DNA of 34,013 nucleotides. Origin: Pseudomonas sp. GM74 (GTDB lineage Bacteria; Pseudomonadota; Gammaproteobacteria; Pseudomonadales; Pseudomonadaceae). Below, piece by piece: positions 7,846-18,640 of this stretch (within the stretch, counting starts at the first letter, position 1; every line of letters begins with the position of its first letter). A program made the position numbers and the translations under genes. The notes under the pieces were generated by a model that was given only the letters and a program-made list of their open reading frames with translations, did no database searches and was not told where the DNA came from. The DNA lies in the NCBI RefSeq assembly GCF_000282455.1, contig NZ_AKJG01000038.1, positions 1 through 34,013 on the forward strand, written 5' to 3'.

Positions 7846-8334
7846 TTATTTGGTCTTCTTTGGAATCCGCACGAGCCGGGTATTGGAATACATGTCGTGC
7901 CAGCTGCGTTTCTGCTTGTCGAACAGCGACCAGAAGAATCCCAGGCCAACGCATAGCAGTGAGGCAATCGACACCACAAAGCGCAACAGCGCCTGCCACA
8001 GGCTGATGGATGAGCCATCGGCATTCTGCACGCGAATGCACCAGACCTGCATGCCCAGTGTCTGACCAGACCATGTCCAGAACTTGGCAAAGAAGCCGAA
8101 CAGTACGAACAGCAGGACCGTGGAGAGCAGGGGATCGCCGTCCAGCGCGCCCGCTTCGGTCAAGGTGCGCATCCTTTCTTCGCCGATGATCGCCATCTGG
8201 ATCATCTTGTAGATGCCGCTGGTGACGATCAGCAGGGCGGTGCACAGCAGGAAATCATAGAACATGGCTGCCAGGCGACGACCCAGGCCAGCGGCAGGAA
8301 AGTCGCCCTGGGGGGTAAGCAGGTGTTTCGACAT
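7846..8334 (-). CDS. RDD family membrane protein
   Basis: A 162-aa protein with the RDD layout. The first hydrophobic segment follows GLGRRLAAMFYDFLL, where the Arg and Asp are the family signature. A second segment is at TVLLFVLFGFFAKFW, followed by TLGMQVWCIRVQ, which is conserved. A third is at LLRFVVSIASLLCVGLGFFW, and a basic C-terminus includes KRSWHDMYSNTRLV. RDD proteins are small inner-membrane proteins, some of which work as ion transporters; the role here is unknown. It starts at ATG 8334 and follows the cold-shock gene on the same strand, with a terminator between them. It converges with nadA across a REP doublet. Confidence 0.85.
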   Translation of the reverse strand: MSKHLLTPQGDFPAAGLGRRLAAMFYDFLLCTALLIVTSGIYKMIQMAIIGEERMRTLTEAGALDGDPLLSTVLLFVLFGFFAKFWTWSGQTLGMQVWCIRVQNADGSSISLWQALLRFVVSIASLLCVGLGFFWSLFDKQKRSWHDMYSNTRLVRIPKKTK

Positions 8335-8381
8335 GGCAGGCTCTCGGCGAAAAAGAAGCCATTTTACGGATTTACGCGCAC

Positions 8382-8417
8382 AAAAAAGCCCCTGATGTCA
8401 GCATCAGGGGCTTTTTC
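8382..8417 (-). terminator. Intrinsic terminator of cold-shock gene
   Basis: AAAAAAGCCCCTGATG and CATCAGGGGCTTTTT form a near-perfect stem with a short TCAG loop. The A and T runs on both sides make it work in either direction. It lies just after the stop of the cold-shock gene. Confidence 0.92.
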
Positions 8418-8428
8418 GTTACAGAAGA

Positions 8429-8641
8429 TTAGGCTTCTGCTTGTACTTCGTCAGCCTGCATGCCTTTCTGGCCCTGCACGGCGATGAAAGTCACTTTCTG
8501 GCCTTCTTTCAGGCTCTTGAAGCCGTTGCCCTGGATGGCGCGGAAATGCACGAACAGATCCGGACCGCTTTCAGGAGTGATAAAACCAAAACCTTTCTCG
8601 TCGTTAAACCACTTGACGGTACCGCTCTGACGTTGGGACAT
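8429..8641 (-). CDS. Cold-shock protein (CspA/CapB family)
   Basis: A 70-aa single cold-shock domain. RNP1 is KGFGFI (residues 16-21) and RNP2 is LFVHF (29-33), on a five-strand OB fold that starts [15 protein letters not shown]. Proteins of this family bind single-stranded RNA and DNA and act as RNA chaperones; some are cold-induced and others constitutive, and the sequence does not show which this is. The ATG at 8641 is preceded by AAAGGAAATAAGAA. The gene has a long non-coding upstream region, as expected for csp genes with a structured 5' leader, and its own terminator, so it is monocistronic. Confidence 0.93.
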
Positions 8642-9044
8642 TTCTTATTTCCTTTGACGCAAAAAATTAATGACAGTCTCCTTCTCATGAAAGAGTACTG
8701 GGGCTGGTTGCAGGAGAGTAAGAAGACGTCGAACGGGATGTAGCTAACTTGTAGGCTACTGCCCAGGTCACGATTCCAAGCGACCCATGCAAACACAGTG
8801 AACAAACTCTACGCCAACTACGGGAGAAAAAACAAGCCCCGTGAAGGCCCCGTATTTCCTCAGCTTGATGGCAAAGTCAGTCCACTAGTGAAGCCTTATT
8901 CTCTAACCTTGTTCAATTGTTTTCGATCGTTATAAGCAAAGTTCATAATCGAAGCTTACAGCCAAACAATGCACTATTTTATGGCGGTTGCGTTACACAT
9001 TAGTGCACCGTTAACGCAACCGCGTTACTTATAGGAACATTCAA
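8642..9044. promoter_or_regulatory. Upstream region of cold-shock gene
   Basis: About 400 bases without a gene between gcvT and the cold-shock gene. On the minus strand TTGTTT and TATGAA, 16 bases apart (around 8946-8971), are a possible promoter. It would give a leader of about 300 bases, like that of cspA-type genes. The right end holds two interleaved inverted repeats (8970-9023), listed separately. Confidence 0.4.
8970..9023. other. Two interleaved inverted repeats
   Basis: TGCACTA (8970-8976) pairs with TAGTGCA (9001-9007), and GCGGTTGCGTT (8984-8994) pairs with AACGCAACCGC (9013-9023). The pairs cross each other, so as RNA they can form either a pseudoknot or two alternative hairpins. 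The site lies 21 bases after the gcvT stop. There is no T run after either stem, so a plain terminator is unlikely. Confidence 0.6.
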
Positions 9045-10169
9045 TCAGCCGCGATAGTAGCGTTGTGGAACAAATGGCATTTTGCTTACAAGCAAAGGTA
9101 CCTTTTTCCCACGAACGATCGCCCAGACCGGTGTGTCCAGTGCGATGTAGGCGCTGTCGACATAACCCATGGCCAGCGGACCGCCCAGGGTCGGGCCGAA
9201 ACCGCCGCTGCAGACGCTACCGATGATGTCGCCGGCTTCGTTGACGATCTCGGCGCCTTCACGCACGGGTGTACGTTCCTGTGGTAGCAGACCTACACGT
9301 TTGCGGTTCACGCCTGCCTGTTGCTGGGCGAATACGGTCTCGGCGCCAGGGAAACCGCCGGCCCGTGCGCCATCAGCGCGACGTGGCTTGGAGATCGCCC
9401 ACAGCAGGCTTGCTTCGATCGGGGTGGTGTCGGTGTTCATGTCATGGCCGTACAGGCACAGGCCGGCTTCCAGGCGCAGGGAGTCGCGGGCACCAAGGCC
9501 GATGGCCTCGACTTCCTGTTCGGCGAGCAGGGCGCGAGCCAGGGTTTCGGCGTTGGCGGCCGGCACGGAGATTTCGAAGCCGTCTTCACCGGTGTATCCC
9601 GAACGGCTGACAAAGCAGTCCACGCCCAGCAGTTTTACTCGAGCGAACTGCATAAAGGTCATCTTGGCCACTTCAGGTGTCAAACGTGCCAGCGCAGTGA
9701 CCGCCGCCGGACCCTGCAGGGCGAGCAGGGCGCGCTCTTCGAACAATGGCTCGATCGTGCACTGGTCGCCAATGTGCTTGCGCAGGTGGGCCAGGTCCTG
9801 GTCCTTGCAGGCGGCGTTGACCACCAGGAACAGTTCGTCGTTGCCCAGGTTGGCGACCATCAGGTCGTCGAGAATACCGCCGGTCTCGTTAGTGAACATG
9901 GCGTAACGCTGCATGCCCACCGGCAGTTCGATGATGTCCACTGGCACCAGGGTTTCCAGGGCCTTGGCGGCATTGGCGCCGGTCAGGCGGATCTGGCCCA
10001 TGTGCGAGACGTCGAACAGCCCGGCCTGATCGCGGGTGTGTTGGTGTTCTTTCATCACGCCCAGCGGGTACTGCACGGGCATGTCGTAGCCGGCGAAGGG
10101 CACCATGCGCGCGCCGAGCTCGATGTGCAGTGCGTGCAACGGAGTTTTCAACAGTTGTTCGGTGGACAT
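9045..10169 (-). CDS. gcvT: Glycine cleavage T protein (aminomethyltransferase)
   Basis: The T protein takes the aminomethyl group from lipoylated H protein and makes methylene-tetrahydrofolate and ammonia. The 374-aa product opens with [28 protein letters not shown], followed by the conserved DVSHMGQI (near residue 55) with the catalytic Asp region, then [10 protein letters not shown] and the C-terminal OB-like domain with ANLGND and [14 protein letters not shown]. The start at 10169 is preceded by AGGAGC at the usual distance. It is the last gene of gcvH-gcvP-sdaA-gcvT, 36 bases after sdaA. It makes one-carbon units from glycine together with GcvP and GcvH. Confidence 0.96.
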   Translation of the reverse strand: MSTEQLLKTPLHALHIELGARMVPFAGYDMPVQYPLGVMKEHQHTRDQAGLFDVSHMGQIRLTGANAAKALETLVPVDIIELPVGMQRYAMFTNETGGILDDLMVANLGNDELFLVVNAACKDQDLAHLRKHIGDQCTIEPLFEERALLALQGPAAVTALARLTPEVAKMTFMQFARVKLLGVDCFVSRSGYTGEDGFEISVPAANAETLARALLAEQEVEAIGLGARDSLRLEAGLCLYGHDMNTDTTPIEASLLWAISKPRRADGARAGGFPGAETVFAQQQAGVNRKRVGLLPQERTPVREGAEIVNEAGDIIGSVCSGGFGPTLGGPLAMGYVDSAYIALDTPVWAIVRGKKVPLLVSKMPFVPQRYYRG

Positions 10170-10205
10170 ATTCAGCTCCTGAAGAAGGGTGCAGATGAGC
10201 GCGCA

Positions 10206-11582
<1,377 letters not shown>

Positions 11583-11640
11583 GGTGGTTCTCCGGTTTCT
11601 TGTTATAGGAATTCACGGAACATAAGACTTGGCACAGATC

Positions 11641-11734
11641 CCTGTGGGAGCGAGCTTGCTCGCGATAGCGGACGTTCAGTCGACATTGATGGTGGCTGTC
11701 AGTCCGTCATCGCGAGCAAGCTCGCTCCCACAGG
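11641..11734. repeat. REP doublet between gcvP and sdaA
   Basis: Inverted REP units CCTGTGGGAGCGAGCTTGCT... and its complement. The doublet lies inside the presumed operon, in the 204-base gap where P. aeruginosa has glyA2. It may reduce or stabilise downstream mRNA. Confidence 0.92.
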
Positions 11735-11786
11735 GTTGTGGGGTGTTCTGGAAATCGGGGGCGGATCAATCCACCCCCTCATTGGT

Positions 11787-14654
11787 TTAAGCGTAGCTTT
11801 CGATCGACGGGCAGGCGCAGACCAGGTTGCGATCGCCGAACACGTTGTCGACGCGACCGACCGGCGGCCAGTACTTGCCTTCGATCAGCGATGCAACCGG
11901 GTACACCGCTTGCTCACGGCTGTACGGGTGCGACCACTCGCCCACCAGCTCCTTGGCGGTGTGCGGCGCGTTTTTCAGCGGGTTGTCGTCCTTGTCCAGG
12001 GTGCCGTTTTCCACCGCGCGGATTTCTTCACGGATGCGGATCATGGCGTCGCAGAAGCGGTCCAGTTCTTCCTTGGATTCGCTTTCGGTTGGCTCGATCA
12101 TCAGCGTGCCGGCCACCGGGAACGACATGGTCGGTGCGTGGAAGCCGAAGTCGATCAGGCGCTTGGCCACGTCATCGACGCTGATGCCGCTGCTGTCTTT
12201 CAGTGGGCGCAGGTCGAGGATGCACTCGTGCGCCACCAGGCCGTTGCTGCCGGTGTACAGAACCGGGTAGTGCTCTTCGAGGCGACGGGAGATGTAGTTG
12301 GCATTGAGGATCGCCAGCTGCGAAGCACGCTTGAGACCCGCGCCACCCATCATGCGAATGTACATCCAGGTGATCGGCAGGATGCTCGCGCTGCCGAACG
12401 GTGCCGCGCAAACGGCGCCTTCCTTGCGCTCCATCTGTGCGTGGCCCGGCAGGAATGGCGCCAGGTGCGATTTCACACCGATCGGGCCGACACCCGGGCC
12501 GCCACCGCCGTGGGGGATGCAGAAGGTCTTGTGCAGGTTCAGGTGCGAGACGTCGCCGCCGAACTTGCCCGGCGCGCAGAGGCCGACCATGGCGTTCATG
12601 TTGGCGCCGTCGATGTACACCTGGCCGCCGTTGTCATGAACGATGCCGCAGATTTCGCGGATGCCTTCTTCGAACACGCCGTGGGTCGACGGGTAGGTGA
12701 TCATCAGCGCGGCGAGGTGTTCGCGGTGCTCGATGGCCTTGGCGCGCAGATCTTCGATATCAACGTTGCCACGGGCATCGCAGGCGGTCACGACCACGCG
12801 CATGCCGGCCATTTGTGCAGTGGCCGGGTTGGTGCCGTGGGCCGACGACGGGATCAGGCAGATGTCGCGACGGTCTTCGCCACGGCTCTGGTGGTAGGCA
12901 CGGATCGCCAGCAGACCGGCGTATTCACCTTGGGAGCCGGCGTTCGGTTGCAAGGATACCGAGTCGTAGCCGGTCGCAGCGCACAGCATGGCTTCCAGTT
13001 CGTCGGTCAGTTGCTGATAACCGGCGCTTTGCTCGGCCGGGGCGAACGGGTGCAGGGCGCCGAACTCGGCCCAGGTCACCGGGATCATTTCGCTGGCGGC
13101 GTTGAGTTTCATGGTGCACGAACCCAGCGGGATCATGGTGCGGTCCAGCGCCAGGTCCTTGTCCGCCAGTTTGCGCAGGTAGCGCATCAGCTCGGTTTCC
13201 GAGTGATAACGGTTGAACACCGGGTGGCTGAGGATTGGCGACTGACGTACCAGCGTGGCCGGGATGGCGCTTTGCACCGACGCAGCGAGGACGGCGAAGT
13301 CCGGCAGGGCCTTGCCGTCGGACAGCAGGCTCCACAGGGTTTCAACGTCGGCTTGAGTGGTGGTTTCGTCCAGGGACAGGCCCAGGCGTTCGCCATCGAC
13401 CACGCGCAGGTTGATGCGCTGGGCGTGTGCCTTGTCGTGCAGGGCGGCGGTGTGGGCGCCGGTCTTCACGGTCAGGGTGTCGAAGAAGCTCGCTTGCTCG
13501 ACGTTCAGGCCCAATGCGCTCAAGCCTTTGGCCAGGATTGCGGTCAGGTGATGCACGCGATTGGCGATCTGTGTCAGGCCTTTTGGACCGTGGTACACGG
13601 CGTACATGCTGGCGATGTTGGCCAGCAACACTTGCGCGGTGCAGATGTTCGATGTGGCTTTCTCGCGACGGATGTGTTGCTCGCGGGTCTGCATGGCCAG
13701 GCGCAGGGCCGGGTTGCCGAAACGGTCTACGGAAACACCGACCAGACGGCCCGGCATGTCACGCTTGAACGCGTCCTTGGTGGAGAAGTACGCCGCGTGC
13801 GGGCCACCGAAGCCCAGCGGCACGCCGAAGCGCTGTGCGCTGCCGATGGCCACGTCGGCGCCGAATTCGCCCGGGGCGCTCAGCACGGTCAGGGCCAGCA
13901 GGTCGGCAGCCACGGCAACGAGGGCGTTGGCGGCGTGGAAGCGTTCGGTCAGCTCGCGGTAATCGAACAGGTCACCGTTGCTTGCCGGGTATTGCAGCAG
14001 TGCGCCGAAGAATGGCGTCACGTCGGTCAGCTCGCGCTCGTCGCCAACCACCACGTCGATGCCCAAAGGCTCGGCACGGGTGCGCAGTACGTCGAGGGTC
14101 TGCGGGTGGCAATGCACGGAGGCGAAGAAGGCGTGGCTGCCCTTGTTCTTGCTCAGGCGTTTGCAGAAGGTCATGGCTTCGGCAGCGGCGGTGGCTTCGT
14201 CCAGCAGCGAGGCGTTGGCGATCGGCAGGCCGGTGAGGTCGCTGATCAGGGTCTGGAAGTTCAGCAGCGCTTCGAGACGACCCTGGGAAATTTCTGGCTG
14301 GTACGGGGTGTAGGCGGTGTACCAGGCCGGGTTTTCCAGCAGGTTGCGCAGGATCGGCGACGGCGTGTGGGTGCCGTAGTAACCCTGGCCGATGAAGGTC
14401 TTGAACAGCTGGTTTTTAGTCGCGATGGACTTGATCAAGGCCAGGGCATCGGCTTCGCTCAAGCCGTCTTCCAGGCCGAGGACGCTGGTGCCCTTGATGC
14501 TGTCGGGAATCACGCTGGCGCTCAGGGCTTCCAGGGAGTCGAAACCGAGGCTGTTGAGCATGGCTTGCTCGTCACCGGCGCGCGGGCCGATGTGACGGGC
14601 GATAAATTCGTTGGCAGTACTTACATTTACAACAGCAGGATTCACATTGGTCAT
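11787..14654 (-). CDS. gcvP: Glycine dehydrogenase (P protein)
   Basis: This PLP enzyme decarboxylates glycine and passes the aminomethyl group to the lipoyl arm of GcvH. At 955 aa it is the single-chain form, with a homologous N-terminal half ([28 protein letters not shown]) and catalytic C-terminal half. The PLP lysine is Lys709 in [18 protein letters not shown]. Other family motifs are [11 protein letters not shown] and [13 protein letters not shown]. The start at 14654 gives [24 protein letters not shown], and the gap to the gcvH stop is 11 bases. It is the second gene of the GcsR-controlled operon. Confidence 0.97.
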   Translation of the reverse strand: MTNVNPAVVNVSTANEFIARHIGPRAGDEQAMLNSLGFDSLEALSASVIPDSIKGTSVLGLEDGLSEADALALIKSIATKNQLFKTFIGQGYYGTHTPSPILRNLLENPAWYTAYTPYQPEISQGRLEALLNFQTLISDLTGLPIANASLLDEATAAAEAMTFCKRLSKNKGSHAFFASVHCHPQTLDVLRTRAEPLGIDVVVGDERELTDVTPFFGALLQYPASNGDLFDYRELTERFHAANALVAVAADLLALTVLSAPGEFGADVAIGSAQRFGVPLGFGGPHAAYFSTKDAFKRDMPGRLVGVSVDRFGNPALRLAMQTREQHIRREKATSNICTAQVLLANIASMYAVYHGPKGLTQIANRVHHLTAILAKGLSALGLNVEQASFFDTLTVKTGAHTAALHDKAHAQRINLRVVDGERLGLSLDETTTQADVETLWSLLSDGKALPDFAVLAASVQSAIPATLVRQSPILSHPVFNRYHSETELMRYLRKLADKDLALDRTMIPLGSCTMKLNAASEMIPVTWAEFGALHPFAPAEQSAGYQQLTDELEAMLCAATGYDSVSLQPNAGSQGEYAGLLAIRAYHQSRGEDRRDICLIPSSAHGTNPATAQMAGMRVVVTACDARGNVDIEDLRAKAIEHREHLAALMITYPSTHGVFEEGIREICGIVHDNGGQVYIDGANMNAMVGLCAPGKFGGDVSHLNLHKTFCIPHGGGGPGVGPIGVKSHLAPFLPGHAQMERKEGAVCAAPFGSASILPITWMYIRMMGGAGLKRASQLAILNANYISRRLEEHYPVLYTGSNGLVAHECILDLRPLKDSSGISVDDVAKRLIDFGFHAPTMSFPVAGTLMIEPTESESKEELDRFCDAMIRIREEIRAVENGTLDKDDNPLKNAPHTAKELVGEWSHPYSREQAVYPVASLIEGKYWPPVGRVDNVFGDRNLVCACPSIESYA

Positions 14655-14665
14655 GTCATCGCTCC

Positions 14666-15049
14666 TCAGGCTTCGGCTTGCGCTTTGATCAGGCGGTCGT
14701 AGGCGTCCTGATCCAGCAGTTGGGCGACTGCCGAGGCGTCGCTTGGCTGGAAGCGGAAGAACCAGCCTTCGCCCAGCGGATCTTCGTTGACCAGTTCAGG
14801 GCTGCTGTCCAGGGCCGGGTTCACTTCCAGCACTTCGCCGTCCAGTGGCATGTACACGCCGCTGGCAGCCTTTACCGATTCCACGGTGGCGGCTTCGGCG
14901 CCTTTGTCGTAGGACTGCAGCTCAGGCAGTTGAACGAAAACCACGTCGCCCAGGGCGTTCTGTGCGAAAGCGGTGATGCCGACCGTGACGCTGCCGTCAG
15001 CTTCGGTGCGCAGCCATTCGTGATCTTCAGTAAAACGCAACTCGCTCAT
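14666..15049 (-). CDS. gcvH: Glycine cleavage H protein
   Basis: The small lipoyl carrier of the glycine cleavage system. The 127-aa sequence reads [14 protein letters not shown], with lipoylated Lys60 in [11 protein letters not shown] and the conserved [10 protein letters not shown] before it. The ATG at 15049 is preceded by TAGGAG. It is first in the operon and lies about 70 bases downstream of a sigma-54-type promoter at 15128-15146, so its expression should depend on RpoN and the neighbouring enhancer-binding protein. Confidence 0.97.
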   Translation of the reverse strand: MSELRFTEDHEWLRTEADGSVTVGITAFAQNALGDVVFVQLPELQSYDKGAEAATVESVKAASGVYMPLDGEVLEVNPALDSSPELVNEDPLGEGWFFRFQPSDASAVAQLLDQDAYDRLIKAQAEA

Positions 15050-15127
15050 GGAAACTCCTAAGGGGCCAGACTCGTCTGGTGGACGCGATTGAATGCTTGG
15101 GCGATGCCCGGGTTATGGGGGAGTACA

Positions 15128-15146
15128 TAGCAAGAACGCGGCCAAC
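15128..15146 (-). promoter_or_regulatory. Sigma-54 (-24/-12) promoter of gcvH operon
   Basis: On the minus strand the sequence reads TTGGCCGCGTTCTTGCTA. It has the obligatory GG (complement of 15142-15143) and GC (complement of 15130-15131) exactly ten bases apart, and matches most of the TGGCAC-N5-TTGCW consensus. Transcription would start near 15118 and give a ~70-base leader before gcvH. Confidence 0.75.
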
Positions 15147-15164
15147 GTTGTTTTTATGGTTATT

Positions 15165-15177
15165 GATCAATGTTTTA
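15165..15177. promoter_or_regulatory. Candidate IHF site
   Basis: GATCAATGTTTTA matches WATCAANNNNTTR at all but the first position. It lies between the sigma-54 promoter and the operator-like sites, where IHF would be expected to bend the DNA. Confidence 0.4.
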
Positions 15178-15209
15178 GGTGGTTTCGACAAAGGCTGAAA
15201 ATCAATCGT

Positions 15210-15227
15210 TGTAGCGAAATCGATACG
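15210..15227. promoter_or_regulatory. GcsR-type operator candidate 1
   Basis: TGTAGCGAAATCGATACG. It is close to the 18-bp TGTAACG-N4-CGTTCCG sites described for GcsR of P. aeruginosa: the left half has one change, and the right half matches less well. Confidence 0.55.
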
Positions 15228-15290
15228 GCATATGCCAATGATAAAAGCCGAGGTGGATCAAAGCCTTGCACAGCCGTGATCGGAGAGGGG

Positions 15291-15308
15291 TGTAGCGATA
15301 TCGTTCCA
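15291..15308. promoter_or_regulatory. GcsR-type operator candidate 2
   Basis: TGTAGCGATATCGTTCCA matches TGTAACG-N4-CGTTCCG at 12 of the 14 defined bases. It lies about 150 bases upstream of the sigma-54 promoter. Confidence 0.7.
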
Positions 15309-15309
15309 C

Positions 15310-15327
15310 TGTAGCGCTTTCAGTACA
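15310..15327. promoter_or_regulatory. GcsR-type operator candidate 3
   Basis: TGTAGCGCTTTCAGTACA. The left half TGTAGCG is identical to the other two sites, but the right half is degenerate. It begins one base after candidate 2, so the two are in tandem. Confidence 0.55.
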
Positions 15328-15369
15328 GGTGGAGGTCGTTTTTGACGCGGTTTTCAGACTGGAGGTGAA

Positions 15370-15477
15370 CCTGTGGGAGCGGGCTTGCTCGCGAAGGCGG
15401 TGTATCAGTCGATATCAATGCTGTCTGACACTACGCATTCGTCGGAACGCCGCCCGGAGCAAGCCCGCTCCCACAGG
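15370..15477. repeat. REP doublet between gcsR and gcvH
   Basis: Inverted REP units with cores CCTGTGGGAGCGGGCTTGCT and AGCAAGCCCGCTCCCACAGG. The unit nearer gcsR has changes in its inner part. It lies just after the gcsR stop and before the gcvH enhancer region. Confidence 0.9.
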
Positions 15478-15495
15478 TTTGTTCGGTGTCAGGCC

Positions 15496-17004
15496 TCAGG
15501 CCTTGCCGGGTATGCCGTACTTGCGCAACCGATGGGCAATCGCCGTGTGGGAGGTTTGCAGGCGGGTCGCCAGTTGCCGGGTCGAGGGATAGCTGGCGTA
15601 GAGTTTTTCCAGCAGGGTTTTCTCGAACTCGTCCATGGCCTGTTCCAGGCTGTCGACGTCATGGTCGCTCTGGCGGGCCACCGAGGTGCCGGCGATGTCG
15701 AGGTCGCCGATGTCCACCAGGCTACTTTCACAAATCGCCGCGGCGCGGAAGATCACGTTCTGCAATTGCCGTACGTTGCCCGGCCAGCGGTTGCCCAAAA
15801 GCGCCGGGTAAGTGCCCGGCGCCAGGCGACAGATCGGGCGCTGGATCTGCGCACAGGCTTGCTGCATGAAGTAGCGGGCCAGCAGCAGGATGTCCTGGCC
15901 GCGCTCGCGCAGGGGCGGCACTTCGACGTTGAGGACGTTGAGGCGATAGAACAGGTCTTCGCGGAACAGGCCTTCGCTGACCATTTTTTCCAGGTCGCGG
16001 TGGGTCGCGCTGAGGATCCGTACGTTGACCTTGACCTCACGGTCACCGCCGACCCGGCGAAAACTGCCGTCGTTGAGGAAACGCAGCAATTTGGCCTGCA
16101 AATAGGGCGACATCTCGCCGATCTCATCGAGAAACACCGTGCCCTGGTTGGCCAATTCCATCAGCCCCGGCTTACCACCCCGTTGTGCGCCGGTGAAGGC
16201 GCCAGGGGCATAGCCGAACAGTTCACTTTCGGCGAGGTTCTCCGGCAATGCCGCGCAGTTCAACGCCAGAAAGGGTGAGCTGTGCCGGGCGCTGATGGCG
16301 TGGCAGGCGCGGGCCACCAGTTCCTTGCCGGTGCCGGTTTCACCCTGGATCAACAGCGGTGCATCGAGGGCCGCCACCCGCTGGGCGCGCGCCTTGAGGG
16401 TGCGGATCACTGGGGACTCGCCGAGCAGGGCATCGAAACCTTCGGCGTGGTCATGGTGCAACGCGGAAAGGCGTTCGCCGATGCGGTTCGGTTGGTACAG
16501 GGTCAGCAGAGCGCCGGCGTCGGTGATCGGTGTGGCGTCAAGCAACAGGGTCTGGCCGTTGACGGTGATTTCCCGCAGCGGCAGGCGAAAGCCGTGTTCG
16601 AGCAGGGCGTCGAGCAAGGCCGGGTCGGCAAACAGGTCGCCCACGCTTTCACCGTCCGGCTCGCGGCCGTACAGGGCGATCAGGGCCGGATTGGCCAGTA
16701 GTACCTTGCCGTCGCTGTCCAGTGCCAGCACCGGGTCGGTCATGGCGGCCAGCAAGGCGTCGAGCTGCAAGTGCCGGCGCTGGCCGGGCAGGATGTCGAC
16801 CACCGTCACCGCTTGCACGCCACGCACGCTGAACAGGGCATCGCGCAGTTCCTCGAGCACTTGCGGGCTCAGGGTCGGGGCGTCGATATACACATTGGGC
16901 GGGACCATTTCCACCGCATCCAGGTTCAGATTGCGCCCGCCGAGCAGGGCCAGGACTTCCTGGGTGATACCGACGCGGTCGATGAAGCTGACGTGGATAC
17001 GCAT
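15496..17004 (-). CDS. gcsR: TyrR-like sigma-54 enhancer-binding regulator GcsR
   Basis: A 502-aa regulator with an N-terminal ACT-type domain (1-75, MRIHVSFIDRVGITQEVLAL), a PAS-type domain (~80-180), an AAA+ sigma-54 activation domain (Walker A GETGTGKE 221-228; GAFTGA 268-273; Walker B FLDEIGE 291-297), and a C-terminal helix-turn-helix (~465-500, STRQLATRLQTSHTAIAHRL). The intact GAFTGA loop shows that it can contact sigma-54, unlike E. coli TyrR. GcsR of P. aeruginosa activates the glycine cleavage operon in response to glycine. The sigma-54 promoter and operator-like sites lie directly between this gene and gcvH. The two genes are on the same strand, separated by about 450 bases. Confidence 0.93.
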   Translation of the reverse strand: MRIHVSFIDRVGITQEVLALLGGRNLNLDAVEMVPPNVYIDAPTLSPQVLEELRDALFSVRGVQAVTVVDILPGQRRHLQLDALLAAMTDPVLALDSDGKVLLANPALIALYGREPDGESVGDLFADPALLDALLEHGFRLPLREITVNGQTLLLDATPITDAGALLTLYQPNRIGERLSALHHDHAEGFDALLGESPVIRTLKARAQRVAALDAPLLIQGETGTGKELVARACHAISARHSSPFLALNCAALPENLAESELFGYAPGAFTGAQRGGKPGLMELANQGTVFLDEIGEMSPYLQAKLLRFLNDGSFRRVGGDREVKVNVRILSATHRDLEKMVSEGLFREDLFYRLNVLNVEVPPLRERGQDILLLARYFMQQACAQIQRPICRLAPGTYPALLGNRWPGNVRQLQNVIFRAAAICESSLVDIGDLDIAGTSVARQSDHDVDSLEQAMDEFEKTLLEKLYASYPSTRQLATRLQTSHTAIAHRLRKYGIPGKA

Positions 17005-17102
17005 GGGGCGGTCTTGGGTTCTGCAGTGCGAAGGGTGGCAAGTATGCCTTGGGGCGGGCTAATGGTGAAATGTACCGCCGATATTCAGGACGACATTACC
17101 CT

Positions 17103-17194
17103 CTGTGGGAGCGAGCTTGCTCGCGATAGCAGTGTGTCAGTCAACATCAATGTTGGATGACAGGCCGCTATCGCGAGCAAGCTCGCTCCCACAG
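17103..17194. repeat. REP doublet upstream of gcsR
   Basis: Inverted REP units CTGTGGGAGCGAGCTTGCTC... with perfect outer arms. It lies between the DUF5064 gene stop and gcsR, on the promoter side of gcsR. Confidence 0.92.
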
Positions 17195-17219
17195 GTACAG
17201 CTTTCATTTGGAGGCTGGG

Positions 17220-17582
17220 TTACTCCAGATGCTCGGGTTTGACCGGGTCGCCCGATTTCATGTTCAACTGCACCCGCACATCTTCGAACATCGCGTCGTA
17301 ATGCTTGTGGACCGAACCGATGTTGCTGTGGGTTTTCGGGATGCCGTACTTCTCGGCAATCTTGGTGACGTTGCTGGCGAAGTTGTAGGCCATGTCCTTG
17401 GGCAGGAAGAACGACTCGCTCATGTCTTTGTTCTGAATGCTGCCGTGCATCTTGAACAGCATCCCTTTGCCTTCCTTGGGATCCTGGCTGACTTCATAGT
17501 CGAGGTAGATGTTGTAGCTGACGTCATCCTTGTTCAGCGCGTGCCGCTCGATGTGCAGGTGACCCGGCTCGAACGTTGCCAT
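17220..17582 (-). CDS. DUF5064 family protein
   Basis: A 120-aa soluble protein starting MATFEPGHLHIERHALNKDD, with a ribosome site GGAGAG just upstream of ATG 17582. I recognise it as the DUF5064 family found in pseudomonads, for which I know no function. It has no signal peptide, membrane segment or obvious catalytic motif. It lies 64 bases after arcC on the same strand and is probably the last gene of the arc operon. That links it to arginine catabolism only by position. Confidence 0.8.
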   Translation of the reverse strand: MATFEPGHLHIERHALNKDDVSYNIYLDYEVSQDPKEGKGMLFKMHGSIQNKDMSESFFLPKDMAYNFASNVTKIAEKYGIPKTHSNIGSVHKHYDAMFEDVRVQLNMKSGDPVKPEHLE

Positions 17583-17646
17583 TGTTGACTCTCCTTCAAA
17601 ATGTCTTGAATCAGGGCAGGCCCCAGGCCTGCCCCCGAAGTTTCGG

Positions 17647-18576
17647 TTACTGATAGCTGATGCCCGGTGTCGCCGTACTGATGCGCGTACCGGCCTTGCC
17701 CTGGACGATCGCTTCGATGTCCGCGAGCGAGCCAATCACCGCCACTTTTCCAGTATGGCGCGCGAATTCGCAGGCTGCCTGCACCTTCGGTCCCATGGAG
17801 CCGGCGGCGAAGCCGAGTTTTTCCATTTCGTCGGGGTGGGCCTGGGCGATGGCTTTCTGCGTGGGTTTGCCAAAGTCGATGAAGGCGGCGTTGACGTCGG
17901 TGGCGATCACCAGCAGATCGGCTTCAAGCTGTTCGGCCAGCAGCGCCGAGCACAGGTCTTTGTCGATGACCGCTTCGACGCCCTCGAGTTTACCGGGCGA
18001 GGTATACATGGTCGGAATGCCACCACCTCCGGCGCAGATCACGATGCTGCTTTTTTCCAGCAGCCATTTGATCGGACGGATTTCGAAGATGCGTTTCGGT
18101 TTCGGGCTGGCAACCACACGACGGTATTTGTCGCCGTCCGGGGCAATGGCCCAGCCTTTCTCGGCGGCCAGTGCTTGAGCCTCATCCTTGGTATAGACAG
18201 GGCCGATGGGTTTGGTCGGGTTCTTGAACGCCGGGTCGTTGGCATCGACTTCGACCTGGGTCAGCAGGGTCGCGAAGGGCACTTCGAAGTCCAGCAGGTT
18301 GCCCAGTTCCTGTTCGATGATGTAGCCGATCATGCCTTCGGTCTCGGCACCGAGCACGTCCAGCGGATAGGGCGAAACCGAGGTGTAGGCCGCCGCCTGC
18401 AACGACAGCAGGCCGACCTGAGGGCCATTGCCGTGGGCGATGACCAGTTGGTTGCCGGGATGGATCTTGGCGATCTGTTCGGTGGCGATCCGGATGTTGG
18501 CGCGCTGGTTGTCAGCGGTCATGGGTTCGCCCCGGCGGAGCAGGGCATTACCGCCCAGAGCAACGACGATACGCAT
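17647..18576 (-). CDS. arcC: Carbamate kinase
   Basis: It transfers the phosphate of carbamoyl phosphate to ADP, the ATP-yielding step of the arginine deiminase pathway. The 309-aa protein starts [17 protein letters not shown] and shows the family's [15 protein letters not shown] and [13 protein letters not shown] motifs. The ATG at 18576 is chosen because the upstream extension of the frame runs through a REP element and is not conserved. It follows arcB, from which a REP doublet separates it. Confidence 0.97.
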   Translation of the reverse strand: MRIVVALGGNALLRRGEPMTADNQRANIRIATEQIAKIHPGNQLVIAHGNGPQVGLLSLQAAAYTSVSPYPLDVLGAETEGMIGYIIEQELGNLLDFEVPFATLLTQVEVDANDPAFKNPTKPIGPVYTKDEAQALAAEKGWAIAPDGDKYRRVVASPKPKRIFEIRPIKWLLEKSSIVICAGGGGIPTMYTSPGKLEGVEAVIDKDLCSALLAEQLEADLLVIATDVNAAFIDFGKPTQKAIAQAHPDEMEKLGFAAGSMGPKVQAACEFARHTGKVAVIGSLADIEAIVQGKAGTRISTATPGISYQ

Positions 18577-18640
18577 GGTGCTAGTCCTTCTAAACAAAGA
18601 GGTTGCAAGCAACGCGGTCTTTCTGTGGAACCCGGACCAG

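Noticed and set aside
8984..9023. Intrinsic terminator of gcvT
   Set aside because: The 11-bp stem is strong, but no T run follows on the minus strand, and a second stem overlaps it.
11736..14702. 988-codon open frame on the plus strand opposite gcvP
   Set aside because: It mirrors gcvP, which has full family motifs. High GC3 leaves the antisense frame without stops; the product is low-complexity and resembles no family.
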